Source: an uncultured Candidatus Saccharibacteria bacterium (lineage in GTDB: Bacteria; Patescibacteriota; Saccharimonadia; Saccharimonadales; Saccharimonadaceae). Taken from it: a DNA stretch of 64,000 nucleotides. A program made the position numbers and the translations under genes. The stretch lies in NCBI GenBank assembly GCA_948477625.1, contig CAOLNK010000004.1, forward strand, positions 32,716-96,715. Reading direction: 5' to 3'. Below the pieces are notes generated by a model, which ran no database searches, had not been told where the DNA came from, and saw nothing but the letters and a program-made list of their open reading frames with translations. Below, piece by piece: positions 48,376 to 56,686 of the stretch; position 1 is the first letter of the stretch, and each line of letters starts with the position of its first letter.

Positions 48376-49541
48376 TGTCAGTGAAGATTGACAAACTTAT
48401 CCCGGGCGGACAAGCCCTCGGTACTTTGCCAGACGGCAAGAAAGCTATGCTTTGGAATGCTTTGCCGGGAGAAATTGTCACAGATTTCAAAATTACCAAA
48501 AACAAAAGTCACTATCTTGAGGGAATTGCTATCAAAATCGAGCAGCCCTCTGAGCGTCGTATTCAGCCGCAAGACGCTTGCTACCTTGCTACTTCCCCTT
48601 GGCAGATGATGGATTATGACTATGAATTAGAACAAAAACGCGAGCTGCTCATAGAGATCTTCCGCCAACATGATGTTGTCGTACCAGAGGTTCCACTAGT
48701 GCAAACTGACGGCCATAGTCTATTCTATCGCAATAAAATGGAGTACTCTCTCTATTATAGTCATGACGATGAGCAAATCTATCTGGCCTTTCACGAACGT
48801 GGCACGCACCGCAAGGTACCAATTGAAAACTCTAGCCTAGAACGTCCAGAAATCCTCGAACACGCTCAGCAAATTGTGTCTCACCTTAACACTAAGAAGG
48901 TCGATGCGCGCCAATTCCAGTCATTATTATTACGCTGTGACCAAAGTGGTAAAGTCAGTGGTGGCTTGTTTGAAAATCATAAGTCACATCCAGTTTTTGC
49001 GCCATTGCAAGATGATTTACTAGGCCACAAATATAGCTATTCGCCCAATGGCTTCTTCCAAATCAATCTGCCAGTTTACGCAATGGCTTTGCGCGAGATC
49101 CAACAGCATATCCATACGAATAAAATCTTAGACTTATATGCTGGTGTGGGTACAATTGGTCTATCTGTTGCACAAGATAAAGAGCTAACTCTTGTTGAAT
49201 GTGATAAGTCTGCCTATCAAGAAATGAAGAACAACTGTCAAAGCATCCCGAACGCTAAGCCAGTCTGGGCCAAATCTGAAGAGGCCTTAGAATATATTCA
49301 ACCCAACCAAACTGTTATTCTTGATCCGCCCCGAGCTGGCTGCCATAGCGAATTGTTAGACAAACTACTTGATATTTGCCCGCCTACTATTATTTACCTC
49401 TCTTGCAATCCTGCCACTCAGGCCCGCGATGTTAAGATTTTATCCAACAAATACCGCGTCAGTAGCATCATCCCATTCAACTTTTTCCCACGTACGCCAC
49501 ATTTAGAAAACTTAATTACATTAGAATATGGGACTAAATAA
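48375..49541 (+). CDS. TrmA/RlmD-family uracil-5 RNA methyltransferase
   Basis: 388 aa, ATG overlaps the permease stop (TAATG). N-terminal TRAM-like domain (G-G-Q-A-L-G-T-L-P-D-G-K), then the methyltransferase: F-F-Q-I-N-L-P-V-Y-A, L-D-L-Y-A-G-V-G-T-I-G (SAM site), D-P-P-R-A-G-C-H and Y-L-S-C-N-P-A-T with the catalytic Cys. The four Fe-S cysteines of RlmD are missing (only one Cys near residue 70), so it is a cluster-free form. Target uridine in rRNA or tRNA is unknown. Confidence 0.85.
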   Translation: MSVKIDKLIPGGQALGTLPDGKKAMLWNALPGEIVTDFKITKNKSHYLEGIAIKIEQPSERRIQPQDACYLATSPWQMMDYDYELEQKRELLIEIFRQHDVVVPEVPLVQTDGHSLFYRNKMEYSLYYSHDDEQIYLAFHERGTHRKVPIENSSLERPEILEHAQQIVSHLNTKKVDARQFQSLLLRCDQSGKVSGGLFENHKSHPVFAPLQDDLLGHKYSYSPNGFFQINLPVYAMALREIQQHIHTNKILDLYAGVGTIGLSVAQDKELTLVECDKSAYQEMKNNCQSIPNAKPVWAKSEEALEYIQPNQTVILDPPRAGCHSELLDKLLDICPPTIIYLSCNPATQARDVKILSNKYRVSSIIPFNFFPRTPHLENLITLEYGTK

Positions 49542-52500
49542 AGAGCAACAAGAGGCAGTTTCTTATCTCGACGGCCCACTTTTAGTGCTGGCCGGTCCCG
49601 GCACTGGCAAAACTCAGCTCCTTTCCGCCAAAGTGGCCTATATTCTTGAAAACACCGACACAAATCCTGAGAATATTCTCTGTCTCACTTTTACCGAATC
49701 TGGTGCCAGCAATATGCGCGAGCGTCTGGGTTCAATGATTGGCCGCGCCGCCACCGACGTTAATATCTATACCTATCACGCTTTTGGTGCCAATATTCTC
49801 GAACGTTACAAAAACTACGCTGAAAATTTTGACCGCAGTCTTGACTCACCTATCGATGGGGTGACACAGTTCAAATTTGTTCACGACATCCGGGAGAATT
49901 TGCCAATAAATGATATTCTCAGAACTGCAAGCGTAAACGATTTAGTAGAAACTATCCAGAACGCCAAATCTGCCCGTCTCTCCGCTGCCGATTTACAAAA
50001 AATTGCCGAACGAAACTTGACTGATAATGCCAAAATCAGCGAAGAAGTCACACCGTATCTTGAACAACTTGAACCACGAGCCAAATTTGACCAAGCCGTG
50101 AGTGAAGTCTATCAGCCAATTCTCGAAATTTTAGCTAGCTACACTAATGCTGACCCAATTGTTGGTGGTATTGAATCTACGGCTAACTTGCTGGCGCGTG
50201 AACTCGCACAAATTATCGACGCCGAGACCGCCAAAGAGAAACCTAGCGTCAGTCCGCTCACCAAATGGAAAAATCAGCGCTTCGAATGCAACGCCGATGG
50301 CAGTTACCGCCTCAAAGATTACATTGCTAACAAAAAACTCTTATCACTTGCACATATTATGGCTGAGTACGACCAAAAGTTACGCGCCGACAACCTTTTT
50401 GATTTTGCTGACATGATTGAGGAGGCTATCCGTGCCTTACGCGAAGACCGCGGCTTCCGATTAAGTCTCTCCGAGCGCTTCCAGTATATTTTGTTAGACG
50501 AGTTTCAAGATACCAACCCATCACAGTTTGAACTCATTAAATTACTTACCGACTATGAAGCGCCGGACGTAATGGCTGTAGGTGATGACGATCAAGCCAT
50601 CTTCGAGTTCCAGGGTGCCAATGCTTCTAACCTCATAGATTTTCAGAATTATTATCAAGCCAAAGTCGTCACTCTATGCGACAATTATCGTAGCACTGGC
50701 GAAATCCTGGACTTTTCTCATCACATCGCCGAACAAGTTACCGATAGCTTTACTAAACAACACCAGGTGAACAAAGTCCTCCGCTCCATGACTGACTTAT
50801 CTCAAAAAGAGCCTACTGAAAATCAAATTTCGCGCCACGAATTTCTTACTGCCAACCATGAGTATTATTGGGTTGCGGAAGAAATCAAAAGATTACTCCA
50901 AAATGGCGAAAATCCCGACGATATCGCCGTTATTGCCCCCAAGCACAAATACGTTACTCCACTTTTACCCTATCTCAAAGCGCAAAATATCGATATTGCT
51001 TACGAGAAAAAGTCTAATCTACTAGAGGATAGCAAGATTCACGAACTAATAGTATTGGCACAATTTGTCTTCGCTCTTGCCAACGAACAACAACCCACGC
51101 ATCGTCTACTGGAGATCTTCAGTTTTCCTTTTTTTGAAGTTCCAGCCCTCACCTCGCTAGGTGTTGTGCAAAAAGCCCATGAAACTCTCCAAGCCACGCT
51201 CAATTATCTCGTCGAATCCAGTGATGAAAGACTTCAGCAAATCGCTCAATGGTTAGCTCAGCTTGCTATGCTCAGCTTTGACACCCCACTCGAACTTTGG
51301 CTCAATTATCTTATCGGTGCCAGCCCAATGCCCAACAGTGATTATCGTTCACCCTATCTCAATTATTATACCGAGCACAGTACACCAATCGAACAGTTTG
51401 AATTCTATGAAAATCTCGCCACCTTGCGCGATACCGTAGTAAATCATACCAAAAACTCTCGTCCACATCTTGCCGATTTTATCACAATGCTCGATGATTA
51501 TACCGCCGCCGAAGCCACTATTGTCAAAACTAACCCTTATCGTGATAGCGAACACGCCATCCAAGTAATGTCAGCCCACAAGAGTAAGGGATTAGAGTTC
51601 AAATACGTTTTCTTGATTGCGGTTGACGACTGGGCGTGGGGTAAATCCAAAGGTAATAACAACACCTTCGTTCTACCTGGCAACCTTGTGCAAATTCGCC
51701 ACACTGGCGCCACCGAAGATGAACGCTTACGCCTGCTTTTTGTAGCTATCACCCGCGCCAAATCCCACCTCATCATGACCAATTCTATCCAAGATTTTTC
51801 TGGTAAAAACGTTGCCCGCCTCAGTTATCTCAACGAACAGCGCGATGAAAAAGCCGAACGTCAACTTTCGCCCTATCTTCCCGAAGTTTGCCAAGAAATT
51901 CACACTCATTATCAAGATTTTGACGTCACCACTAATCTTGAAACTATCCAGCACAGCTGGGCGGCCGCCTATCAGAATCTCACTCCTGAGCTCGAGCTCT
52001 TACTCAAATCCAACTTGGAGAATTATCGCCTCACTGCCACTGACCTCACGACTTTTATTGACATTGTTTATGCCGGACCTGAGCAAATTTATCAGAAACG
52101 TATTTTACACTGCCCCGACGAACCGCTAACACCACAACTCGCTTATGGTAATCTTATCCATGCCGTCTTTGAGCAAGTGACCAACCAGAAAATTGACGAT
52201 ACTGCCGCCCTCACGCTTTTCCAGGATAAAACTAATGACCTCGCACTAGACCCCAAGCAGATTGCCGATTTGCGCGAAAAGGGTACTAGGAGTCTCAAGA
52301 TTTCGCTAAACTCCTTCCGCGACATCTTACGCCATGCTCATGCCAAGGGTGAAGTCAATCTTTCTTCTGAACATCTCGTACTTGACGGCGTTCCACTCAC
52401 TGGTAAGATTGACCACATCAACCTCAATCCTGACACCAAAACCATCGAGGTTTATGATTTCAAGACTGGTAATTACCACAAAGAAAACTGGCAAAGTCAC

Positions 52501-52821
52501 TTTACGCTCTATAAATATGCTTTGCAACTTGAATTTTATAAGTTATTGCTTAACTTATCTCCAACTTATCGCAGTTACAAAGTAACTGCTGGGCACATTC
52601 TATTTGTTTCTCCCGACAATGACGACCTAGTACATGACAAAGTCTACACTTATAGCGATGCCAACATGTCAGACTTAAAGCAGCTCGCCAAGGTGGTCTA
52701 TCGGCTCATCACTAGCCTCGATTTCGTTCATAATCCCGAAATTAACCTCCCCGCTAACCCCAAAAACACCGTCAAAAATGTTAAAGAGTTTGTCGCCAAA
52801 CTGCGCGAACTCGACGCCTAA
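49528..52821 (+). CDS. UvrD-like helicase fused to RecB-type nuclease
   Basis: 1097 aa, start overlaps the methyltransferase end by 14 nt. Helicase motifs: A-G-P-G-T-G-K-T-Q-L (Walker A, about residues 23-32), L-L-D-E-F-Q-D-T-N-P (II), V-G-D-D-D-Q-A-I-F-E-F-Q-G-A (III), N-Y-R-S (IV), S-A-H-K-S-K-G-L-E-F-K (V) and V-A-I-T-R-A-K-S (VI). The C-terminal 250 residues contain G-K-I-D-H-I ... V-Y-D-F-K-T-G-N-Y, the D...D-x-K core of a PD-(D/E)XK nuclease. Such one-chain helicase-nucleases resemble AddA and likely process double-strand ends for recombination, relevant to a cassette-rich genome. Confidence 0.88.
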   Translation: MGLNKEQQEAVSYLDGPLLVLAGPGTGKTQLLSAKVAYILENTDTNPENILCLTFTESGASNMRERLGSMIGRAATDVNIYTYHAFGANILERYKNYAENFDRSLDSPIDGVTQFKFVHDIRENLPINDILRTASVNDLVETIQNAKSARLSAADLQKIAERNLTDNAKISEEVTPYLEQLEPRAKFDQAVSEVYQPILEILASYTNADPIVGGIESTANLLARELAQIIDAETAKEKPSVSPLTKWKNQRFECNADGSYRLKDYIANKKLLSLAHIMAEYDQKLRADNLFDFADMIEEAIRALREDRGFRLSLSERFQYILLDEFQDTNPSQFELIKLLTDYEAPDVMAVGDDDQAIFEFQGANASNLIDFQNYYQAKVVTLCDNYRSTGEILDFSHHIAEQVTDSFTKQHQVNKVLRSMTDLSQKEPTENQISRHEFLTANHEYYWVAEEIKRLLQNGENPDDIAVIAPKHKYVTPLLPYLKAQNIDIAYEKKSNLLEDSKIHELIVLAQFVFALANEQQPTHRLLEIFSFPFFEVPALTSLGVVQKAHETLQATLNYLVESSDERLQQIAQWLAQLAMLSFDTPLELWLNYLIGASPMPNSDYRSPYLNYYTEHSTPIEQFEFYENLATLRDTVVNHTKNSRPHLADFITMLDDYTAAEATIVKTNPYRDSEHAIQVMSAHKSKGLEFKYVFLIAVDDWAWGKSKGNNNTFVLPGNLVQIRHTGATEDERLRLLFVAITRAKSHLIMTNSIQDFSGKNVARLSYLNEQRDEKAERQLSPYLPEVCQEIHTHYQDFDVTTNLETIQHSWAAAYQNLTPELELLLKSNLENYRLTATDLTTFIDIVYAGPEQIYQKRILHCPDEPLTPQLAYGNLIHAVFEQVTNQKIDDTAALTLFQDKTNDLALDPKQIADLREKGTRSLKISLNSFRDILRHAHAKGEVNLSSEHLVLDGVPLTGKIDHINLNPDTKTIEVYDFKTGNYHKENWQSHFTLYKYALQLEFYKLLLNLSPTYRSYKVTAGHILFVSPDNDDLVHDKVYTYSDANMSDLKQLAKVVYRLITSLDFVHNPEINLPANPKNTVKNVKEFVAKLRELDA

Positions 52822-52823
52822 TA

Positions 52824-52934
52824 TTGACTTTTTTCATTCTTCATGCTAGAATACGCCCAGTCTGTGATTTTTGCAGACTAGAGCATAAACATGCATTTAC
52901 CGTCCATCATCAAAACGAAAGGGGGTGAGTATGG
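52824..52934 (+). promoter_or_regulatory. Promoter and leader of small gene 52935
   Basis: TTGACT (52824-52829), 17 nt with ATGC, TAGAAT (52847-52852). The leader has AGTCTG/CAGACT (about 52859-52880) as a hairpin and AAAGGGGG (52917-52924) before the start. Confidence 0.65.
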
Positions 52935-53144
52935 ATGGCGACTTATGCAGGACGTGGCAATGAAACCACATTATCCACAGATGCACAAAACCGCACCTAT
53001 TTGCGGGGCATTGGACAAACTAAAGTGCCTGGTACTGACATCATTGGAAGAACAGCTGATGAAGCATACGATAAGTATAAAGCACATGGTGCTTCAGAAC
53101 AGCAGTTGGCAGATTTTGCGCGCAGCGTACGTGACAACTTCTAA
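52935..53144 (+). CDS. Small orphan protein
   Basis: 69 aa. ATG 52935 is 10 nt after AAAGGGGG; an overlapping ATG at 52931 in another frame is also near the site. Sequence starts M-A-T-Y-A-G-R-G-N-E-T-T-L-S-T-D and ends D-F-A-R-S-V-R-D-N-F; Ala/Gly/Thr-rich N-terminal half, helical C-terminal half. It has its own promoter and terminator, which supports expression. A 122-codon frame over the same DNA (from 52891) has no ribosome binding site and is taken as a shadow. Function unknown. Confidence 0.6.
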   Translation: MATYAGRGNETTLSTDAQNRTYLRGIGQTKVPGTDIIGRTADEAYDKYKAHGASEQQLADFARSVRDNF

Positions 53145-53180
53145 TATGTCAATACTCCTACCAAAAACATTTTCAAAGCA

Positions 53181-53223
53181 TAACCCTAGGGTTATCACTG
53201 GCGGATTATATAATCCGCCTTTT
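53181..53223 (+). terminator. Palindrome and terminator after gene 52935
   Basis: TAACCCTAGGGTTA (53181-53194), a perfect palindrome, then GGCGGATTAT/ATAATCCGCC (53200-53219) with TTTT. Confidence 0.8.
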
Positions 53224-53265
53224 CTCTTTACATTTTCAAAAAACTTTGCTATAATTTAAAGAATT

Positions 53266-53601
53266 ATGAGTACAAAAGTTTCACAACCCCAAGATTACCG
53301 CTATGTGGTGTTCATGGATGAGGCCGCTAATTTCAAGTTTTTGACCAAATCTACCGCCCAGAGCGAGGAAACCATCAAATGGGAAGATGGTCAAGAATAT
53401 CCATTGATTAAAGTTCAGATTTCTTCCGCTTCACACCCATTCTTTACGGGTGAGGAGAAGATTATCGACACCGAGGGTCGCGTTGACCGCTTCAAGGCTC
53501 GTGCTAAGCGTGCTGAAGCCCTCCGTGCTAGCCTTGGCAACAAAGCCAAGAAAGCCGAAAAAGAAGCTGCCAAAAAGGCCGCTGCCGAAGCCGAAAAATA
53601 A
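53266..53601 (+). CDS. rpmE2: 50S ribosomal protein L31, type B
   Basis: 111 aa. [16 protein letters not shown] (about residues 10-25), then [12 protein letters not shown] and [10 protein letters not shown]: the L31B core, without the zinc cysteines of L31A. A Lys/Ala-rich tail of about 30 residues is added. TATAAT (53250-53255) lies 10 nt before the ATG, without a ribosome binding site. Confidence 0.93.
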   Translation: MSTKVSQPQDYRYVVFMDEAANFKFLTKSTAQSEETIKWEDGQEYPLIKVQISSASHPFFTGEEKIIDTEGRVDRFKARAKRAEALRASLGNKAKKAEKEAAKKAAAEAEK

Positions 53602-53616
53602 TCTCAAGATTTTAGG

Positions 53617-53645
53617 AAAAGGCCCCCCTCTGCGGGGCCTTTTTG
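53617..53645 (+). terminator. Terminator after rpmE2
   Basis: AAAAGGCCCC (53617-53626) pairs with GGGGCCTTTT (53634-53643), T-run follows. Confidence 0.9.
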
Positions 53646-53774
53646 TATACTAAAATAAATAGTATTATATATTTAGATAAAGAATTCTAATTTAGGAGAA
53701 GAACTTAGATGTTATATTTATAGTAAATGAAAGTACGATAAAATTGGTAGAACCATCTGCATTGGCATTTTTTA

Positions 53775-53828
53775 ATGTTTGTTCTATATAGAAATAGCAA
53801 AAGGGAGATAAAAGAGAACATAAAATAA
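53775..53828 (+). pseudogene. Remnant of the small membrane protein seen at 39498
   Basis: Reads M-F-V-L-Y-R-N-S-K-R-E-I-K-E-N-I-K and stop; compare L-Y-R-N-S-K-Q-A-I-K-E-N-S-K at the end of the 39498-39638 gene. Upstream the frame meets a TAG within eight codons, so the N-terminal half is gone. Bases after both stops are also alike (AACCACTTCGTTT here). Otherwise 53646-53837 is A/T-rich with nothing recognisable. Confidence 0.4.
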
Positions 53829-53837
53829 CCACTTCGT

Positions 53838-53866
53838 TTGACATTTTCTCCTATCTGTGCTAACAT
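53838..53866 (+). promoter_or_regulatory. Promoter of rpsB
   Basis: TTGACA (53838-53843), 17-nt spacer ending TGTGC, TAACAT (53861-53866). GGGAAAGGAAAACC precedes the ATG at 53943. Confidence 0.7.
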
Positions 53867-53942
53867 TATGACATAACAAGTTAAACGAAACAGTTGCGAG
53901 AGGTTTCCTGATAAAATCTCGCAACAAAGGGAAAGGAAAACC

Positions 53943-54638
53943 ATGACTGTAGAAGTCGATATTAAGGCCTTGCTCGAATCTGGAGCGCATTTTGGCCACA
54001 AAACTAGCCGCTGGCACCCAAAGATGGCGCCATACATTCATAGTAAACGCCAAGGCGGCCATATCATCAACCTTGAAAAGACCGTTGAAGCTCTTGACAA
54101 AGCTCTGCCAGAAATCTCCAAAATTGTTGCATCTGGCAAAAAGGTCCTATTTGTAGGTACCAAAAAGCAGCTCAAAGACATCACCAAAGCTGCTGCTGAG
54201 TCCGTCAATATGCCTTACGTCACTGTGCGTTGGGTAGGTGGCACTCTTACCAATGTTGAAACTGTCAACCGTCAAATCAAGAAGCTCCAGGATTTGGAGC
54301 GTCGCATGGCTTCCGGTGAGCTCGAAGCTCGCTATTCCAAGCTCGAAGTTCAACGCTATCAAGAAGAAATCGACCTTTTGAACGAACGCTATGGTGGCAT
54401 CAAAGATATGACCGAGCAACCAGCTGCAATCATCGTAGTTGATGCTTGCCAAGACAAGAACGCTATCAAAGAGGCTAACTCCCTCAACATACCAGTTTTT
54501 GCCATTGCTGATACCAATGTCGACCCAACCAATATTGACTACATCATCCCAGCTAACGATGATGCTATCAAATCTGTACAATTAATTTTGGATTACATCG
54601 TCGCCGCTATCAAAGAAGGCGAAGCTAAGAAAGCGTAA
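53943..54638 (+). CDS. rpsB: 30S ribosomal protein S2
   Basis: 231 aa. L-L-E-S-G-A-H-F-G-H-K-T-S-R-W-H-P-K-M (about residues 10-28), V-G-T-K-K-Q and R-W-V-G-G-T-L-T-N (about 97-105), and the C-terminal D-T-N-V-D-P-T-N-I-D-Y-I-I-P-A-N-D-D-A are the S2 signatures. Full length. Followed by tsf after 14 nt, the usual rpsB-tsf order. Confidence 0.97.
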   Translation: MTVEVDIKALLESGAHFGHKTSRWHPKMAPYIHSKRQGGHIINLEKTVEALDKALPEISKIVASGKKVLFVGTKKQLKDITKAAAESVNMPYVTVRWVGGTLTNVETVNRQIKKLQDLERRMASGELEARYSKLEVQRYQEEIDLLNERYGGIKDMTEQPAAIIVVDACQDKNAIKEANSLNIPVFAIADTNVDPTNIDYIIPANDDAIKSVQLILDYIVAAIKEGEAKKA

Positions 54639-54652
54639 TTTAAGGAGGAATT

Positions 54653-55276
54653 ATGAGCGAAGAACTCAAAACCAAAGCCAATGAAGTCAAAGCGATTTCC
54701 ATTGAGCTCATCAAAAAACTCAAAGAACTTTCTGGCGTTGGCTTGACCGATGCTAAGCAAGCCCTCGTTGAAGCCAAAGGTGATTTCGATAAAGCCCTTG
54801 ATGCCATGCGCAAAAAGGGAATGACCAAAGCCGAAAAACGTGGCGACCGCGAAACTCGCGAAGGTATCATCGACAGTTACATTCACGACGGCCGCCTTGG
54901 CGCCATCGTCGAAGTCAACTGTGAGACTAGCTTCGTTGCTAAGACCGAAGAATTTAAAGATTTGGCTCACAAACTCGCTATGCAAATTGCTTCAATGAAC
55001 CCAGCCTACATTAGTATCGAAGATGTTCCGACTGATGTAATGGAAGCTAAAAAGAAGGAATTTGAGGCCAACTTCCATGGCCCAGAAAACATGAAAGACC
55101 AAATCATCGGTGGCCAAATTAAAAAGGCCTTCTCTGATAAGGTTTTGATGGAGCAACCATACATCCTTGATGATACTATGACCGTAGCTCAGTTCATCAA
55201 GGAAGCAATTGCTAAGACCGGCGAAAATATCACTGTTCGTCAGTTCAGGCGTCTCGAACTCGGTGTCACCGAATAA
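54653..55276 (+). CDS. tsf: Elongation factor Ts
   Basis: 207 aa, the short form with a single dimerisation subdomain (E. coli has about 283). N-terminal UBA-like L-S-G-V-G-L-T-D-A-K-Q-A-L (about 22-34), and the EF-Tu contact region with V-N-C-E-T-S-F-V-A. Guanine nucleotide exchange for EF-Tu. AAGGAGGAATT before the ATG. Ends in a terminator. Confidence 0.96.
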   Translation: MSEELKTKANEVKAISIELIKKLKELSGVGLTDAKQALVEAKGDFDKALDAMRKKGMTKAEKRGDRETREGIIDSYIHDGRLGAIVEVNCETSFVAKTEEFKDLAHKLAMQIASMNPAYISIEDVPTDVMEAKKKEFEANFHGPENMKDQIIGGQIKKAFSDKVLMEQPYILDDTMTVAQFIKEAIAKTGENITVRQFRRLELGVTE

Positions 55277-55281
55277 TCCTC

Positions 55282-55305
55282 AAGCACCCCACCAGGGTGC
55301 TTTTT
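55282..55305 (+). terminator. Terminator after tsf
   Basis: AAGCACCC (55282-55289), CACCA, GGGTGCTT (55295-55302), TTT. Confidence 0.85.
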
Positions 55306-55344
55306 GGACGTAAATTATTATCAAACCCAAGAAAGGATTAGATT

Positions 55345-55887
55345 ATGTTTGATGATACTGAATATCGTAAAGCCATGGATAGCGTGATTGTGCGCTTTCA
55401 AGACGAAATGAAAAAGGTACGCACTGGTCGTGCTCATCCCGACATGCTGGCTAATATCAAGGTAGAGGCCTATGGCCAGTTTATGCCACTCAACCAAGTT
55501 GCTAATGTCACCGCCTCCGGTGGCACGATGCTCCTGGTAACACCTTTTGACCCGAGCAACATTCAGAACATCTCCAAAGCTATTCGCGACGACCAAGCTC
55601 TCGGCCTCAATCCGTCTGATGATGGTCACGTCGTGCGCGTACCAGTACCACCTCTTACCGAAGAACGCCGCAAGGAAATCGTCAAAATTGCTTCCAGCAA
55701 AGTCGAAGACGCCAAAGTTGCTATTCGTAACGTCCGTGAAGATGCCCGCAAAGAGCTCAAAACCGCCGAACTTCCCGAAGATACCTCCAAAAAAGCCGAA
55801 AAATCCATTGACGAACTCACCAAAACCTACACTGAGAAAGTCGATGCCACTTTCAAAGACAAAAGCGCGGAAATTATGGCAATCTAA
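55345..55887 (+). CDS. frr: Ribosome recycling factor
   Basis: 180 aa, normal length. V-R-T-G-R-A-H-P-D-M-L near residue 27, I-S-K-A-I-R-D-D-Q-A-L-G-L-N-P (about 74-88), R-V-P-V-P-P-L-T-E-E-R-R-K-E and the C-terminal long helices are those of RRF. AAGAAAGGATT upstream. The stop overlaps the uppS ATG (TAATG). Confidence 0.96.
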   Translation: MFDDTEYRKAMDSVIVRFQDEMKKVRTGRAHPDMLANIKVEAYGQFMPLNQVANVTASGGTMLLVTPFDPSNIQNISKAIRDDQALGLNPSDDGHVVRVPVPPLTEERRKEIVKIASSKVEDAKVAIRNVREDARKELKTAELPEDTSKKAEKSIDELTKTYTEKVDATFKDKSAEIMAI

Positions 55888-56567
55888 TGGCGAGCGAACT
55901 CATACACCTAGGCTTTATTGCCGATGGTAACCGCCGTTGGGCACGCGCCCGCGGGTTACCAACCTTAGAAGGTCACCGTCGCGGATTCGACCGAGTTGAC
56001 AAAATTGTCGATGCCTTAATGGATACTGAAGTCAAATACGTTTCATTCTTTGTCTTCAGTACCGAAAACTGGGATCGTAGTCCAGAAGAAATCAACTATC
56101 TTATGGGCCTAATTGGCAAAAAAATCGACAGTCTCACCAAAAAGGCTAAAAAGAACAATCTGCGAATTGTTTTAATGGGCCGCCCCGAACCAGTTGACCC
56201 CAAACTTTGGCAACGCCTGTTAAAATCTGAAGCTGAAACCAAAGATAATACCGGCCTTAGTGTAATTTTCTGCTTTAACTATGGTGGACAGTGGGAAATC
56301 GCTGACGCCGCCACGAGCGCAATTGCTGCCGGTGAGACTAGCCTTACCCCCGAAACTTTTGCCAAATATCTCTATCATCCTGAAGTCCCAGCTCTCGATA
56401 TGGTCGTACGTAGCTCCGGCGAACAACGAATTTCTGGTTTTCAACTTTGGCGTAGTGCCTATTCCGAATTCTGGTTTCTGGAGAAAAACTTTCCTGATAT
56501 GGACGGCGACGATGCTCTTGCCGCCATCGAGGAATTCCATGGTCGACAACGCCGATTTGGTAAGTAA
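55887..56567 (+). CDS. uppS: Isoprenyl diphosphate synthase (undecaprenyl type)
   Basis: 226 aa. H-L-G-F-I-A-D-G-N-R-R-W-A (residues 6-18) with the catalytic Asp, G-H-R-R-G, F-V-F-S-T-E-N-W-D-R, and C-terminal R-S-S-G-E-Q-R-I-S-G-F and F-W-F: cis-prenyltransferase family that makes the lipid carrier for cell-wall and polysaccharide synthesis. Overlaps frr by one base; shows that the organism makes or at least modifies its own envelope lipids carriers. Confidence 0.94.
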   Translation: MASELIHLGFIADGNRRWARARGLPTLEGHRRGFDRVDKIVDALMDTEVKYVSFFVFSTENWDRSPEEINYLMGLIGKKIDSLTKKAKKNNLRIVLMGRPEPVDPKLWQRLLKSEAETKDNTGLSVIFCFNYGGQWEIADAATSAIAAGETSLTPETFAKYLYHPEVPALDMVVRSSGEQRISGFQLWRSAYSEFWFLEKNFPDMDGDDALAAIEEFHGRQRRFGK

Positions 56568-56584
56568 ACCCATACGCCTAGTGT

Positions 56585-56654
56585 AAAATACCTTTTCCGC
56601 AGGGCATAAGACTCGGGCTAGCGCCCAAGGGCAGCCCAAGGAAAAGTGTATTTT
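56585..56654 (+). terminator. Long branched hairpin between uppS and rseP
   Basis: AAAATACCTTTTCC (56585-56598) pairs, with one bulge, to GGAAAAGTGTATTTT (56640-56654). Inside are GGGC-TAGC-GCCC and a GGGC/GCCC stem. It may end uppS transcription or be a structured element; only a short T-run is present. The rseP -10 box follows 19 nt later. Confidence 0.5.
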
Positions 56655-56686
56655 GCTAAAAGCATAGGTGTGATACAATAGATAGC

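Noticed and set aside
52891..53259. 122-codon frame over the small gene 52935
   Set aside because: No ribosome binding site at its start, passes through the terminator of the smaller gene, and composition is unlike neighbours.
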